This document shows positions 44,946-56,232 of a DNA stretch of 64,000 nucleotides, in pieces. How positions within the stretch are numbered: the stretch's first letter is position 1; each line of letters opens with the position of its first letter. This stretch comes from Pomacea canaliculata (Eukaryota; Mollusca; Gastropoda; Architaenioglossa; Ampullariidae): assembly GCF_003073045.1 (NCBI RefSeq), contig NC_037599.1, forward strand, positions 25,706,695 through 25,770,694, given 5' to 3'. Below the pieces are notes generated by a model, which saw only the letters and a list, made by a program, of their open reading frames with translations, had not been told where the DNA came from and made no database searches. The position numbers and the translations under genes were made by a program.

Positions 44946-46989
44946 TTTCTGTAGAGTTCACAATATCAGAACTATGTGACTGTAGAAATAGTTAAATTTT
45001 CATTCTTATGAAACTTAGTAGCTGTTCACTCATACAGATCTCTTTAGAAAGTAGCAAATGCTTTTTAACTTTAATAAATGAAAGATGCAGTTCTTCTTGG
45101 ACAGGACATTTAAAAAAATGTATGAGGTTTCCTTTATGAAATTATTACAAGGGAAAATTTCGACATAGGCTTGCAGACAGTAGTGCATGTGGTGGCCTCT
45201 GCAAGTGTTTGTCAAGAGTAGCGGTCATCACTAAGACATGTTCTTAATGCTGTCACTTGGCTATTAAAATCTTATATTCTTCTTGAACAATATTTTACAT
45301 GTGCAACTCTTTGGAATAAATGTTGGAGGCTTCCACTCACTTTGAAGCAAAATTCTGAAGAAGAGTAAAGTATATCAGCATTAGACATTCTCGGTTAAGG
45401 AACAGGCAGAAAATACAATGAAAATGAATGATCAACTTTATTAATTCCAGCATGCAACTCTAAATGTCTGCTCATCCCAAAACAACAACAATGAAAAACC
45501 AGTGCAAGTTTCAATATTTTGTTCACAAGTTGTGCACCACAAAAATATGCAATCTTAGATTGTACATCACTCTTAAGATACATTACACTCCCACACATGC
45601 ATCCTACTGAAAATTCATTTAAGGTTGGACAGGACTGCTGAGATTACAAACTATTAACAGTACTTGTCATTTCTGCAAACAGCGTTAGGTATAGCATAAA
45701 GCTGACCTGAACTTAAATTCTGCTTGACACTTATTTTCTCAGAATATATATTGAGAGTACATCTTAAACTATTTGTATCACAGACATCTACACTAGAGAA
45801 CACTTCCTTTGTTAGGCCAGCATCAGGAACAGGTGCATATGAAGGCAAATCTGTAACAAACATCCAAATTGTTTCATGTATAGTAATGGCAAAGTGTGCA
45901 AAACAGATATACAGGGAACATGCCATGGGTAATGTGATGCATAGTACATAACACTATGACGGATCTCCTGAGAAGGACAACACTATTTTTTTTCAATGTG
46001 TCATCAAACCACAAGCATAAATATTTAATGTAGTGAAAGCATAGCAATATTCTTTTATGACAGTCATGCACAATAGTGATGAAGAAGTGATTTTTGCACA
46101 GCAAAATATTCATGATTGTCTATGTACCTTTGCTTTTCAATTTAATTTATGGCTTTATGAGCACAAGTACATTTTATTTGTGTGCAAAACATAAATATTG
46201 TTCTTATGATAAATTCACTGAATCAACTTATGTGATATAGCCATGCACTGTAAACTGTCTATCATTCAACCAGCTGTATGAGTCAACTGTATGTTATTAA
46301 CACTTGCATTAGATTTACTGACATTTAGACATGAAATTCACTTTCAGATCATGCCAGTGATTTTTTTTTTGGGGTGGTAGAATGATGTATTTTCATGTAG
46401 TACTACCCCTAGTCATCTTCCCCTCTTTCCTAAAAAAAAGACAAAAACTACACCATGAACCTTTTAATTCAAAGAGACCTGTGGGGTGGAGGTATATTAA
46501 GGTGAAAAAAATCATTTGGTATCAAACTGAATTCATTGTTAATTCTTAATAAACCATACCTGGGCAGCTGCTGACTAGAGTTATCTCAAAAACCTCTCTC
46601 TTAAACTGAAAAAAAGTTCAATGTCTATGCAGTATTGTTTTAAAACAAAATGTAACCGAAAAGAGCTAAAAAGAATTAAAGAAATGTTTATTTTGCCTCA
46701 TCGACCCACCCATTCTCACCCCAACACACAGAGCAGCAATGACTGTGACACTACCACTTCATAATTAATGGTGAAATCGAAGCTTTAAAATATTAATATT
46801 GTTATCTATGGCATAGAAAAAAGAGAAAGTAATAGATACAAATAATAGTTAAATATAAGTACTGTAATGAAATTAAGTTTATACCAAATAATTTAAAATA
46901 AAATCAGTAAAAAGTAGTTTTTACATCACTGAATCACAATTACCGAAGTTTAAAAACTGATGTTGAATAATAATAATAATAGAACAAAC

Positions 46990-47061
46990 CTCTAATAATG
47001 CCCGTACTTCCCTGCTGGACCAGTTTGCTCCTCGCTGGCGTTTGGAAGACGTCGGCTCCAT
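46990..47061 (-). pseudogene. Myb/SANT-like DNA-binding gene of the Harbinger element, exon 1
   Basis: Reading leftward from ATG at 47061, the frame gives MEPTSSKRQRGANWSSREVR and then ALLE. The W-x2-x-EV-ALL pattern is the start of the Myb/SANT (trihelix-like) domain in the second protein of PIF/Harbinger transposons, which brings the nuclease to the ends of the element. After ALLE the sequence reads GTTTGT, a possible weak splice donor; read through, it becomes low-complexity (AAT repeat, poly-Ile). The next exon, expected to hold the rest of the domain, was not found, so the gene is either decayed or has a distant exon. Confidence 0.75.
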
Positions 47062-47825
47062 TATTACAAAAAAAGTAGGCTGACAAAGTTTGTTCCGCGA
47101 AAAGAGCACATCCATAGAGTTGTATAGTAAATCTGTGAGCACGCCTGTTTGTTTTTCCCGGAAGACATATTAACGTCTTCTGGACATGCGCACAAATAGG
47201 GAATCCCCCGGAACAAAGAATGTAGGTCGCAGTTCTAAATTTGCATCGCCAGTTAGCTATTGTCGGGTAAAGTCGGAAACACGAAATGCGCGGGACGCGC
47301 TGGCCTTACCAGCGAGTAGCTAATAGGGGCTGCGGGTTTTATTCGGAGGTAAGTTAAGCGCTGAACATGAAATCCACCCCAGGCCCCGCTCCCGAAGGGG
47401 CCCCGCGCTTCAGCCCCGAGGTCATCTGTATGACTTATTGCTAGCTGTGTTAAACAAGTTGTGACCAAAAAAAATTGACGTTCAGAAAACACTTCTAAGT
47501 TCTAATTAATCAAATTATTGAAGCCATGTCTTCACGTTAAGCCCGACAATAATAACAAGCAGTTTATTCAGTTATCGTCACCATATTATTTCGCTTTAAG
47601 AAAAAACCGCTTCTGTCACAAACGGTTACGAACAATTAAAACACTAATTCATTCGTTATTTCGCGAAATTAATCCAACCTATCTAACTGTATATAAATCA
47701 GTGCTTCCGGCATCACATCAATAGGGATGTTGATACACGTCCTCCATTACCCAGGCCCCGCGCGGATGGTCGGCCCCAGGCCCCGCGTGTTCCTAACGGT
47801 TCCTAACGCCGCCTCTGTGTAGAGC

Positions 47826-48585
47826 TACTCGAGGTGTTCCTCCTGTCGTGTCCAGCCCCCCAAGACACGTCTGGTGTTTGTAGTCATGGCGACGTGCTGG
47901 TCACTGGCGCGTGCCTGTCTGTTGAACGTTGTCTGGCAGCGTGACGCTTGGTCTGGGTACATGTACACCCTTGTGTCGCCGCTGTCGGGTGGTTGAGATG
48001 CTGGCGGTGACACAAAGTTTCACCTCGCACGCTTGACACGTGCTTGTCCTGCAACAGTCTACCCGCACGTGCTCAATGCTGACGTCATGCGATGGGTAGG
48101 CGAGGTGAGCGCACGTTGACACGCGGGCTCCCACTCTCTCTCTCACACCCGAGGATCTGGTACCCCGGGTGCCATGGCGTGAGATGGAAATAGAGGTGAG
48201 CACAAAGAGTTTCTGCTCTCACGCATCACACACCGGGATTATCTCCCTACAGACTGAGTTATCTTCCTTTTCGTCAACTTTTTGCTGAAAGGAGAAGAAA
48301 CTGCAGGTCGTGTCGCAACTTGTGGTCGGCCATCAACTTTGGACTGTCAAGTGGGGCTGAGCCGCGGGCTGGGGGAGGCTGCCTGCTCAGGACTTTCGCC
48401 ACCGAGCCCTCGACTATAGGCATCGGCAGCACGTGACGGGGGATGACGCTAATGACGGCAATGATGCTTAGGGTGATGATGCTGACAATGACGATAACGA
48501 TTTCTTTCACGAAGAAATACCCTAATTGATGATGTAAGCGGCACCATTGTTGTCCCGCCAGTCGTCTCCCTTTCCCTCGCTGTCA
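47826..48585. other. Single-copy DNA, no gene recognised
   Basis: GC-balanced with several GTGACG/CACGTG words. The part 48420-48510 has GATGA-rich sequence (CTAATGACGGCAATGATGCT). No coding motif is seen. Confidence 0.4.
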
Positions 48586-50020
48586 CATGCTACTCAGTGT
48601 CATGTTAGTGTGTGTCACATGCTACTCAGTGTCATGTTAGTGTGTGTCACATGCTACTCAGTGTCATGTTAGTGTGTGTCACATGCTACTCAGTGTCATG
48701 TTAGTGTGTGTCACATGCTACTCAGTGTCATGTTATTGTGTGTCACATGCTACTCAGTGTCATGTTAGTGTGTGTCACATGCTACTCAGTGTCATGTTAG
48801 TGTGTCATATGCTACTCAGTGTCATGTTAGTGTGTGTCACATGCTACTCAATGTCATGTTAGTGTGTCACATGCTACTCAGTGTCATGTTAGTGTGTCAC
48901 ATGCTACTCAGTGTCATGTTAGTGTGTGTCACATGCTACTCAATGTCATGTTAGTGTGTCACATGCTACTCAGTGTCATGTTAGTGTGTCATATGCTACT
49001 CAGTGTCATGTTAGTGTGTGTCACATGCTACTCAGTGTCATGTTAGTGTGTCACATACTACTCAGTGTCATGTTATTGTGTGTCACATACTACTCAGTGT
49101 CATGTTAGTGTGTGTCACATGCTACTCAGTGTCATGTTAGTGTGTCATATGCTACTCAGTGTCATGTTAGTGTGTGTCACATGCTACTCAGTGTCATGTT
49201 AGTGTGTGTCACATACTACTCAATGTCATGTTAGTGTGTCACATGCTACTCAGTGTCATGTTAGTGTGTCACATGCTACTCAGTGTCATGTTAGTGTGTG
49301 TCACATGCTACTCAGTGTCATGTTAGTGTGTCATATGCTACTCAGTGTCATGTTAGTGTGTGTCACTCGCTACTCAGTGTCATGTTAGTGTGTGTCACAT
49401 GCTACTCAGTGTCATGTTAGTGTGTGTCATCACTCAGTGTCATGTTAGTGTGTCATACTACTCAGTGTCATGTTATTGTGTGTCACATGCTACTCAGTGT
49501 CATGTTAGTGTGTGTCACATGCTACTCAGTGTCATGTTAGTGTGTCACATGCTACTCAGTGTCATGTTAGTGTGTGTCACATCCTACTCAGTGTCATGTC
49601 AGTGTGTGTCACATGCTACTCAGTGTCATGTTAGTGCATGTCACATACTACTCAGTGTCATGTTAGTGTGTGTCACATACTACTCAGTGTCATGTTAGTG
49701 TGTCATATGCTACTCAGTGTCATGTTAGTGTGTCACATACTACTCAGTGTCATGTTAGTGTGTGTCACATGCTACTCAATGTCATGTTAGTGTGTGTCAC
49801 ATGCTACTCAGTGTCATGTTAGTGTGTGTCACATGCTACTCAGTGTCATGTTAGTGTGTCATATGCTACTCAGTGTCATGTTAGTGTGTGTCACATGCTA
49901 CTCAGTGTCATGTTAGTGCGTGTCACATACTACTCAGTGTCATGTTAGTGTGTGTCACATACTATTCAGTGTCATGTTAGTGTGTGTCACATACTACTCA
50001 GTGTCATGTTAGTGTGTGTC
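48586..50020. repeat. Minisatellite, 32/30-bp unit
   Basis: About 46 copies of CACATGCTACTCAGTGTCAT plus GTTAGTGTGTGT; 30-bp copies lack one GT. The mix of 30 and 32 bp shifts frame, giving many overlapping 60-112 codon artefacts. Very homogeneous. Confidence 0.98.
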
Positions 50021-50768
50021 ATATCATTGTGACATTTACTGTCACATGTTACTGTCAAATGTGGTTGATGTAAGAGGCCGGTGTTGTGTCAATCAACTGA
50101 TTTACCGATAGGTTAGATGACGTCACCAGGGCTGTGTTACAGTTGTTGTGCAAGTCACAGCTGTGAGTGGAGGCATTAGCTGGTGTCAGCCATGTTTTCC
50201 CTGACAGGTGAGTTTGCTGCCATGAACTATGGTCTTGGAGCAAATCCATGCTGGAGACAATAGTGTGCGTAGTGTGTAGTGTGTAGTGTATAGTGGGTAT
50301 GTTGTCAGGTGTCTTGAAGGTGTCAGGTGTCACGCGTGTCACTGTCTTGAAGTCGAGAAGAGTTTGCACAGCGATGATAAGTGATGACAGCAGACAGAGA
50401 AGTATCTACGACTTCATCCCAGCTCTCTGTTCATTGCTGTTCATTGCTGTTCATTCCATGCTACCAATGGACCTTTGTAGCCGGAGTCCGTGGCATGAGT
50501 GCTCCCCCTTCACAGGCAGTTGACGTCACGGGATTGATTTACTGTACCCTGACTTTGTTTACTGTTTACACTTTGTTTTAAAATGTTTGCTTCTTAGCAG
50601 CTTCTTAGAATCCATGAACGCGGCGAAAATATCATTCAACGCAAATGCAAGCATCAAACAAAACTCCATGAGGCAGCGACACCTAGGTACTTTCTTCTGC
50701 TAAGGGCCGATAATCGTAGACAGAGCAAGAGGCGGAGTTAACTCTGACTAAACACGTACAGGTTACAA
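50021..50768. other. Single-copy DNA, no gene recognised
   Basis: Open frames of up to 104 codons show no recognised motif. Short GTGTAGTGT repeats lie at 50263-50295, and TTCATTGCTG occurs three times near 50430. Confidence 0.4.
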
Positions 50769-51478
50769 AACACTAAACACTACAGGCTACAACTACACAA
50801 GAACACTAAGCACTACAGGTGACAACTACACAAGAACACTAAACACTACAGGTGACAACTACACAAGAACACTAAACACTACAGGTGACAACTACACAAG
50901 AACACTCAGCACGTGCAGGTGACAACTACACAAGAACACTAAACACTACAGGTGACAACTACACAAGAACACTAAACACTACAGGTGACAACTACACAAG
51001 AACACTAAACACTACAGGTGACAACTACACAAGAACACTAAACACTACAGGTGACAACTACACAAGAACACTAAACACTACAGGTGACAACTACACAAGA
51101 ACACTGAGCACGTGCAGGTGACAACTACACAAGAACACTAAACACTACAGGTGACAACTACACAAGAACACTAAACACTACAGGTGACAACTACACAAGA
51201 CACTCAGCACGTGCAGGTGACAACTACACAAGAACACTAAACACTACAGGTGACAACTACACAAGAACACTAAACACTACAGGTGACAACTACACAAGAA
51301 CACTAAACACTACAGGTGACAACTACACAAGAACAGTCAGCACGTGCAGGTGACAACTACACAAGAACACTAAACACTACAGGTGACAACTACACAAGAA
51401 CACTAAACACTACAGGTGACAACTACACAAGAACACTAAACACTACAGGTGACAACTACACAAGAACACTCAGCACGT
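50769..51478. repeat. Minisatellite, 33-bp unit, with a periodic variant
   Basis: About 22 copies of CAGGTGACAACTACACAAGA plus ACACTAAACACTA. A variant with CTCAGCACGTG in place of CTAAACACTA recurs every three to seven copies (near 50905, 51105, 51205, 51340 and 51470), creating E-box palindromes and hinting at higher-order units. Confidence 0.97.
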
Positions 51479-52656
51479 GAACAAAGCGCCCTGACAACAT
51501 CCCCCAAACACACCTGACGGCGATGACACAAAAAATGTCGCGTGAAGATAATAAACGAACCTTGCACTCTTGCCATCAACATGTGACGTCTCACTAGACG
51601 TTTCATTAGCACAAGGCCAGCGTGACGTCTCACTAGACTAGCCAGCGTAATGTCACTCATGCTGTCGGTGACGTCCTTGGTGACGATAAGCTAATGTTCA
51701 GTGTTCACTAAGTTGGACAAAACACGAACATGCATGAGTGCGCGTGCGTGTTGTGTTGCGTGCGCTGGACAGAACCTGCCGCTAGTAAGACGTGTGCGTG
51801 CGCGTGCGCGTGTCCGAGGCGCGTGCAGCTGCTGTGTGACACGTGGCGTCCTCGCTACCCGAGCCTGTGATTGGCAGCAGCCATGCCGGCCTTTCATTTC
51901 CGTTTCCGGCGACGGCAAGAGCGACAACCACCATCACTCTTGCGGCTGTCAAACTCTGCTGTCGGCCTTTGTGTCACGCTAACGTTTTGCGTCACTCGAT
52001 GGCTGAAAGGTTGCAGGCAGCCATTGCCCTCGTCTTGGTGCTGAAGTGCACTTCTCCACACGATTGTCTGCCCCATCTTGCTGCCCTACACGTCACACGC
52101 GGGTCAAGGCAGGCGTGAGGGCGATTACCAACTCCCGCCCCAAGCCCTTGTCGTGTAGAAGCGTGAGTAGAGCTCACCACCGCCTTGACTACCAATCCGC
52201 ATTTTCACACGACGACTATCAGGTGTCGCCACAATACAGCATGATCACGTGACCTGCTGTGTGGTTACTAAGAGAGCCACGCAGGGTAGAGGGCGACCAG
52301 CGTCCATGTGAACTGGATAACAACAGTTTAGTGAAGTGACGTAACACGTCAGCTGACCTTTCACTCAGGACAGTATGTCATGACAGTTGTACCACCGCGA
52401 CATGTCGTACATGTAGAGACAAACACGGGTAGGTCTCACCTCCTGTCGATGTTTGCCACCCTCCCCCAAACCCCAGCACCAGGAGGCCGACTGCCATGTT
52501 GGTTGTTGTAGTCGACACGTGGTGAGCGTGCTAAAAATAGCTTTGTAAGGAAACGTCACCTGTCAGCGGACTTGTCAACATGGAACTTTCCGTCTTGTCG
52601 CCTGGGCTGTGGACCACTGAACTATTAAATATTTGTTGGTGAGCTGTCTTCACAGC
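51479..52656. other. Single-copy DNA with a Z-DNA-prone tract
   Basis: Contains a 23-base alternating purine-pyrimidine tract of GTGCG at 51791-51813 and a GC-rich, CpG-containing stretch at 51740-51960 with an ATTGG box. Small open frames have no recognised motif. Confidence 0.45.
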
Positions 52657-53596
52657 TTTACATTGTGTAGACATTGGCTTTACTACGTCTACATTGTGTA
52701 GACATTGGCTTTACTACGTCTACATTGTGTAGACATTGGCTTTACTACGTCTACATTGTGTAGACATTGGCTTTACTACGTCTACATTGTGTAGACATTG
52801 GCTTTACTACGTCTACATTGTGTAGACATTGGCTTTACTACGTCTACATTGTGTAGACATTGGCTTTACTACGTCTACATTCTATAGACATTGTTCATTG
52901 GCTTTACTACGTCTACATTGAGTAGACATTGGCTTTACTACGTCTACAAACATTGTGTAGACATTGTCTTTAGTAGGTCTACAAACATTGTATAGACATT
53001 GTCTTTAGTAGGTCTACAAACATTGTGTAGACATTGTCTTTAGTAGGTCTACAAACGTTGTATAGACATTGTCTTTAGTAGGTCTACAAACATTGTGTAG
53101 ACATTGTCTCTAGTAGGTCTACAAACATTGTGTAGACATTGTCTTTAGTAGGTCTACAAACGTTGTATAGACATTGTCTTTAGTAGGTCTACAAACATTG
53201 TGTAGACATTGTCTTTAGTAGGTCTACAAACATTGTGTAGACATTGTCTTTAGTAGGTCTACAAACATTGTGTAGACATTGTCTTTAGTAGGTCTACAAA
53301 CATTGTGTAGACATTGTCTTTAGTAGGTCTACAAACATTGTGTAGACATTGTCTTTAGTAGGTCTACAAACATTGTGTAGACATTGTCTTTAGTAGGTCT
53401 ACAAACATTGTATAGACATTGTCTTTAGTAGGTCTACAAACATTGTGTAGACATTGTCTTTAGTAGTCTACAAACGTGTAATAGACATTGTCTTTAGTAG
53501 GTCTACAAACATTGTGTAGACATTGTCTTTAGTAGGTCTACAAACATTGTATAGACATTGTCTTTAGTAGGTCTACAAACATTGTATAGACATTGC
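52657..53596. repeat. Minisatellite switching from 31-bp to 35-bp unit, hairpin-forming
   Basis: About eight copies of a 31-bp unit (GTCTACATTGTGTAGACATT plus GGCTTTACTAC), then about 19 copies of a 35-bp unit (GTCTACAAACATTGTGTAGA plus CATTGTCTTTAGTAG). Every unit contains an inverted repeat, GTCTACA…TGTAGAC (loop 3 bp in the first type, 7 bp in the second), so single strands could form a hairpin in each unit. Confidence 0.97.
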
Positions 53597-53983
53597 CATG
53601 CCATGCTAACTCTAAAAGGAAAGTTATCTGAAGTGTCACACTGTGATAAATTACCGGCTGTTAACGTGACCGTGCATTCTAGAAAGGAAAATTAATTTTT
53701 AAAATATTAAATAACATTTAATAACATTTTATAATCAAATATTTTATAATCAAATATAAAATAAGTATGTAAAAAATATCTATTTCGTTGTCTACGATGA
53801 AATGTTTGATTGCAATCAACGATTGTTTAAATGGCTGCTGTTGTCAGAGTAACTGTCAGACAGGACAAACACAGATCGTGTCTTTGAGTGTCTTTGGCAA
53901 GATGGAGCTGTCGTCTTGCTTGTGAAGCAGCTAACCTGATAGCTGTCACAGTCTGGGGTAGGTGTGGTCAGTTACAGCCATTT
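53597..53983. other. Single-copy AT-rich DNA
   Basis: AT-rich at 53690-53780 with a small ATAACATTTAATAACATTT duplication. No gene is recognised. Confidence 0.45.
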
Positions 53984-54215
53984 GGTTAGAGTTAGCCTAC
54001 TCGTAGGTTAGAGTTAGCCTACTCGTAGGTTAGAGTTAGTCTACTAGCAGTTTAGAGTTAGCCTACTCTTAGGTTAGTGTTACAGTTAGCCTATGTTAGA
54101 ATTATCCTACTCGGAGGTTAGTGTTACAGTTAGCCTACTCGTAGGTTACAGTTAGCCTATGTTAGAATTAGCCTACTCGTAGGTTAGTGTTACAATTAGC
54201 CTAGTTAGGTTAGCC
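53984..54215. repeat. Degenerate repeat, ~22-bp unit GTTAGCCTACTCGTAGGTTA
   Basis: About ten imperfect copies. The unit includes CCTACTCGTAGG, an imperfect palindrome. Confidence 0.88.
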
Positions 54216-54380
54216 TACTTGAGGCCATGTATGGGACTGTAGCTGCTACTCGCAGGCAGCAGGTTTGCCAACCTTGCTAGACGAGCTCGGTGACCAGCAG
54301 TCTGTCTATCAGCTTCACAAACAAAGTCTGGGTGTCGACATTGAAGACTTCGGACAGAAAGGGACAGAACTGGAGTGTCA

Positions 54381-54665
54381 TTCAAACAGTGAAGCTTGTA
54401 TGATACAGTGTAACTGTTTACAGTGTAGCTGGTGAGATACAGTGTAACTGTTTACAGTGAAGCTGGTGAGATACAGTGTGGCTGTTTACAGTGAAGCTCA
54501 TATGATAAGTGTAACTGTTTACAGTGTAGCTGGTGAGATACAGTGTGGCTGTTTACAACGAAGCTCATATGACAAGTGTAACAGTTTACAGTGCAGTTGT
54601 TATGATACAGTGTAAACTGTTTACAGTGAAACTCCTTTGATACAGCGAAGCTGTTGACAGTAATG
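54381..54665. repeat. Minisatellite, 34-bp unit
   Basis: About eight copies of ACAGTGTAACTGTTTACAGT plus GAAGCTGGTGAGAT, with variants CTCATATGATA. Confidence 0.93.
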
Positions 54666-55172
54666 CTGCAGTAGGAGGACATTTTGCAGGAACAAGATGT
54701 CCTCAGATACGTGACATAAACATGTAGCAGGCGGACACTTTACTCAAATTACGAGTTACTCACACACTACGCAGAAAGCAGCGATACGCGGATACTGTTT
54801 ACAAAACAACACAGTACCGTATACTGTACACACAATATGTAATAAACAGTCCGCCAACACTACACATAAGTAAGCGGTACTACACTACACAGTCGCAGGC
54901 AGCTGGTGTACACTATACACAAATAAGTATTTGTCAAGCACTATACGAAGCCATACTTCATGGTAGTCTGTGACCTTTCTGCTGACCTTTCACCTGCTGT
55001 CATCTGCTGTTGGTCCTTCTTATTGTCGTCAGGATGTCATGTCAACAATTGGGAGGCATGCGGGTGGAGTTGTTGGTACCCGAGGTGGCTACGGCTGCAG
55101 GTGTGGGTGAGGGCCAACTACCCCCATCCTCGCCAGCATCATCCCATCATCCCATGATCCCCGCTGCTGCAC
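54666..55172. other. Single-copy DNA, no gene recognised
   Basis: ACACTACACA-like words are common at 54750-54920 but do not form a regular array. No coding region is recognised. Confidence 0.4.
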
Positions 55173-55330
55173 GTGGCGCCTGTCACCAGCACACAGAGGA
55201 CTGGCTGTCCTGGGTTCAGATCTCGTCTCAGGCACGCTGTTCTTTCTCTGCGTGTGGCCCCCGCGTACAGAGCTGGGTGCTGTGCCGTGGTATAGTCTGC
55301 TGCTGGCTCGGCGGAAAACACCCATCACCG
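55173..55330 (+). mobile_element. 5'-truncated copy of the SINE family seen at 9464
   Basis: Shares GGCGCCTGTCACCA, then a B box region (GGGTTCAGATCTCGTCTCAG), GGCACGCTGTTCTTTCTCTG and the GGAAAACACC end with the element at 9464-9658 (its complement). The tRNA-like head with the A box is missing. Similarity is patchy over about 150 bp, consistent with an old copy. The small open frame in this stretch is not a gene. Confidence 0.78.
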
Positions 55331-55559
55331 ACCCTCCTGCTCACGTGCTCCTATTTCTTGAAATAACTGTTGTATGATACAAAGATGAAGATGTGTGTTG
55401 GGGGAGGGGGGGCTAATGTTGGTGTCGCTAGCGACTGTTGTGTCCTCCAGCGATGTGGAGGTGAGATGAGGACTAGTGGTGTCGCTAGACAACTGTTTGG
55501 TGATATGGTGATGAAGTGTGAGAGACCTGATGTTGGTGAGCGACTGATGGTGTTACACG

Positions 55560-55615
55560 GATGCTATAGAGTATAGACTGTGTGAGTGTGTCGTCCAGTA
55601 ATGAATACTATAGAC
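55560..55615. repeat. Left end of a 31-bp minisatellite, cut by hAT insertion
   Basis: Diverged copies of ATGCTATAGACTGTGTG plus GTCCAGTAATGA continue at 56233-56556 on the other side of the hAT elements. Confidence 0.85.
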
Positions 55616-56232
55616 CAGACCTGGGCAAAGGCCGGCCCGCCTTCTGTCTCTGACCGGCCCGCCCGCTGGCCCGCCCGCCAGTATATATACTATATATACA
55701 GTATTGGGTAACACTGAGTTAACTATATTAGTCCAACCCTCTAAAACAGGGATGCCCAACCTACGGCTCGCGGGCCATATCCGGCCCGCGACGAGGTGCC
55801 ATCCGGCGCGAAACTTCTGCCACAGTGCAGGAAATCGCATGTTAGTAATAAAAGACTTAAAAAAAAGAAAAAAAGGAAGAAGTATTTATCCCACGTAGGG
55901 GCGTCTCTCATCTTTTTTTCGATGGACGAACATTTCGATTCAGTGCTCCGACTTGGTGTCTCTACGATGAGGCGGACATTCAGAAGTTGGTTTCAGTAAA
56001 CAACTTCAAATATCCCACTAATTACTACATAATTAATGGTAAGTACAATTGTTTCTTAAAAATGATATCTGCTCTATTTTTTTTTCTTTTTTGTATTTTT
56101 GCGGTGAAGTGGCCCGCGACACGGCTGTCCGAAATGAATATGGCCCGCAGGCCGAAAAAGGTTGGGCATCACTGCTCTAACACATCCCAATTTCTCATGC
56201 GGCCCCTTGGGAGAATTAATTGCCCACCCCTG
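55616..56232. mobile_element. Outer hAT-type element, containing a second hAT
   Basis: Ends CAGACCTGGGCAAAGG (left) and CAGGGGTGGGCAATTA (right, as complement) share CAG…TGGGCAA, the CAG-starting inverted repeats of hAT elements. The flanks CTATAGAC (55608-55615) and GTATAGAC (56233-56240) match at 7 of 8 bases, a diverged 8-bp target duplication. It has no transposase. About 190 bp remain if the inner element is removed. Confidence 0.82.
55747..56174. mobile_element. Inner hAT-type element
   Basis: The inverted repeats CAGGGATGCCCAACCT (left) and CAGTGATGCCCAACCT (right, as complement) match at 15 of 16 bases. Flanks CTCTAAAA (55739-55746) and CTCTAACA (56175-56182) match at 7 of 8. Subterminal GGCCCGCG words occur at both ends (CGGCCCGCGACG, GGCCCGCAGGCC). 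It is 428 bp with an A-rich interior and no transposase frame. Confidence 0.88.

Larger units (their letters stand above)
42855..47379 (+). mobile_element. PIF/Harbinger DNA transposon, 4.5 kb, nested in hAT element
   Basis: The terminal inverted repeats GGCTGGATTTCATGTT (left) and GGGTGGATTTCATGTT (right, as complement) match at 15 of 16 bases. Weaker matching continues about 50 bp further (shared CTTACC and CGAATAA). A 3-bp direct repeat CAG flanks it (42852-42854 and 47380-47382), the Harbinger target length. It carries the two genes expected of the superfamily in convergent orientation: a nuclease (plus strand, 43030-44768) and a Myb/SANT-like DNA-binding protein (minus strand, first exon 46990-47061). 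Both are decayed. The stretch 44800-46980 is AT-rich with no further exon I can identify. Confidence 0.92.
42812..47817. mobile_element. hAT-superfamily non-autonomous element, split by a PIF/Harbinger insertion
   Basis: Bounded by an exact 8-bp direct repeat TGTAGAGC (42804-42811 and 47818-47825), the hAT target-site length. The terminal inverted repeats CAGCGGCGGCGTTAGG (left) and CAGAGGCGGCGTTAGG (right, as complement) match at 15 of 16 bases. Without the nested Harbinger insertion the element would be about 480 bp. The interior is AT-rich between GC-rich ends (GGCCCCGCG words) and encodes no transposase, so it needed a helper in trans. Confidence 0.9.

Noticed and set aside
45395..45926. 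Further Myb-gene exons of the Harbinger element on the minus strand
   Set aside because: The open frames there show none of the expected helix motifs, so they were not annotated.
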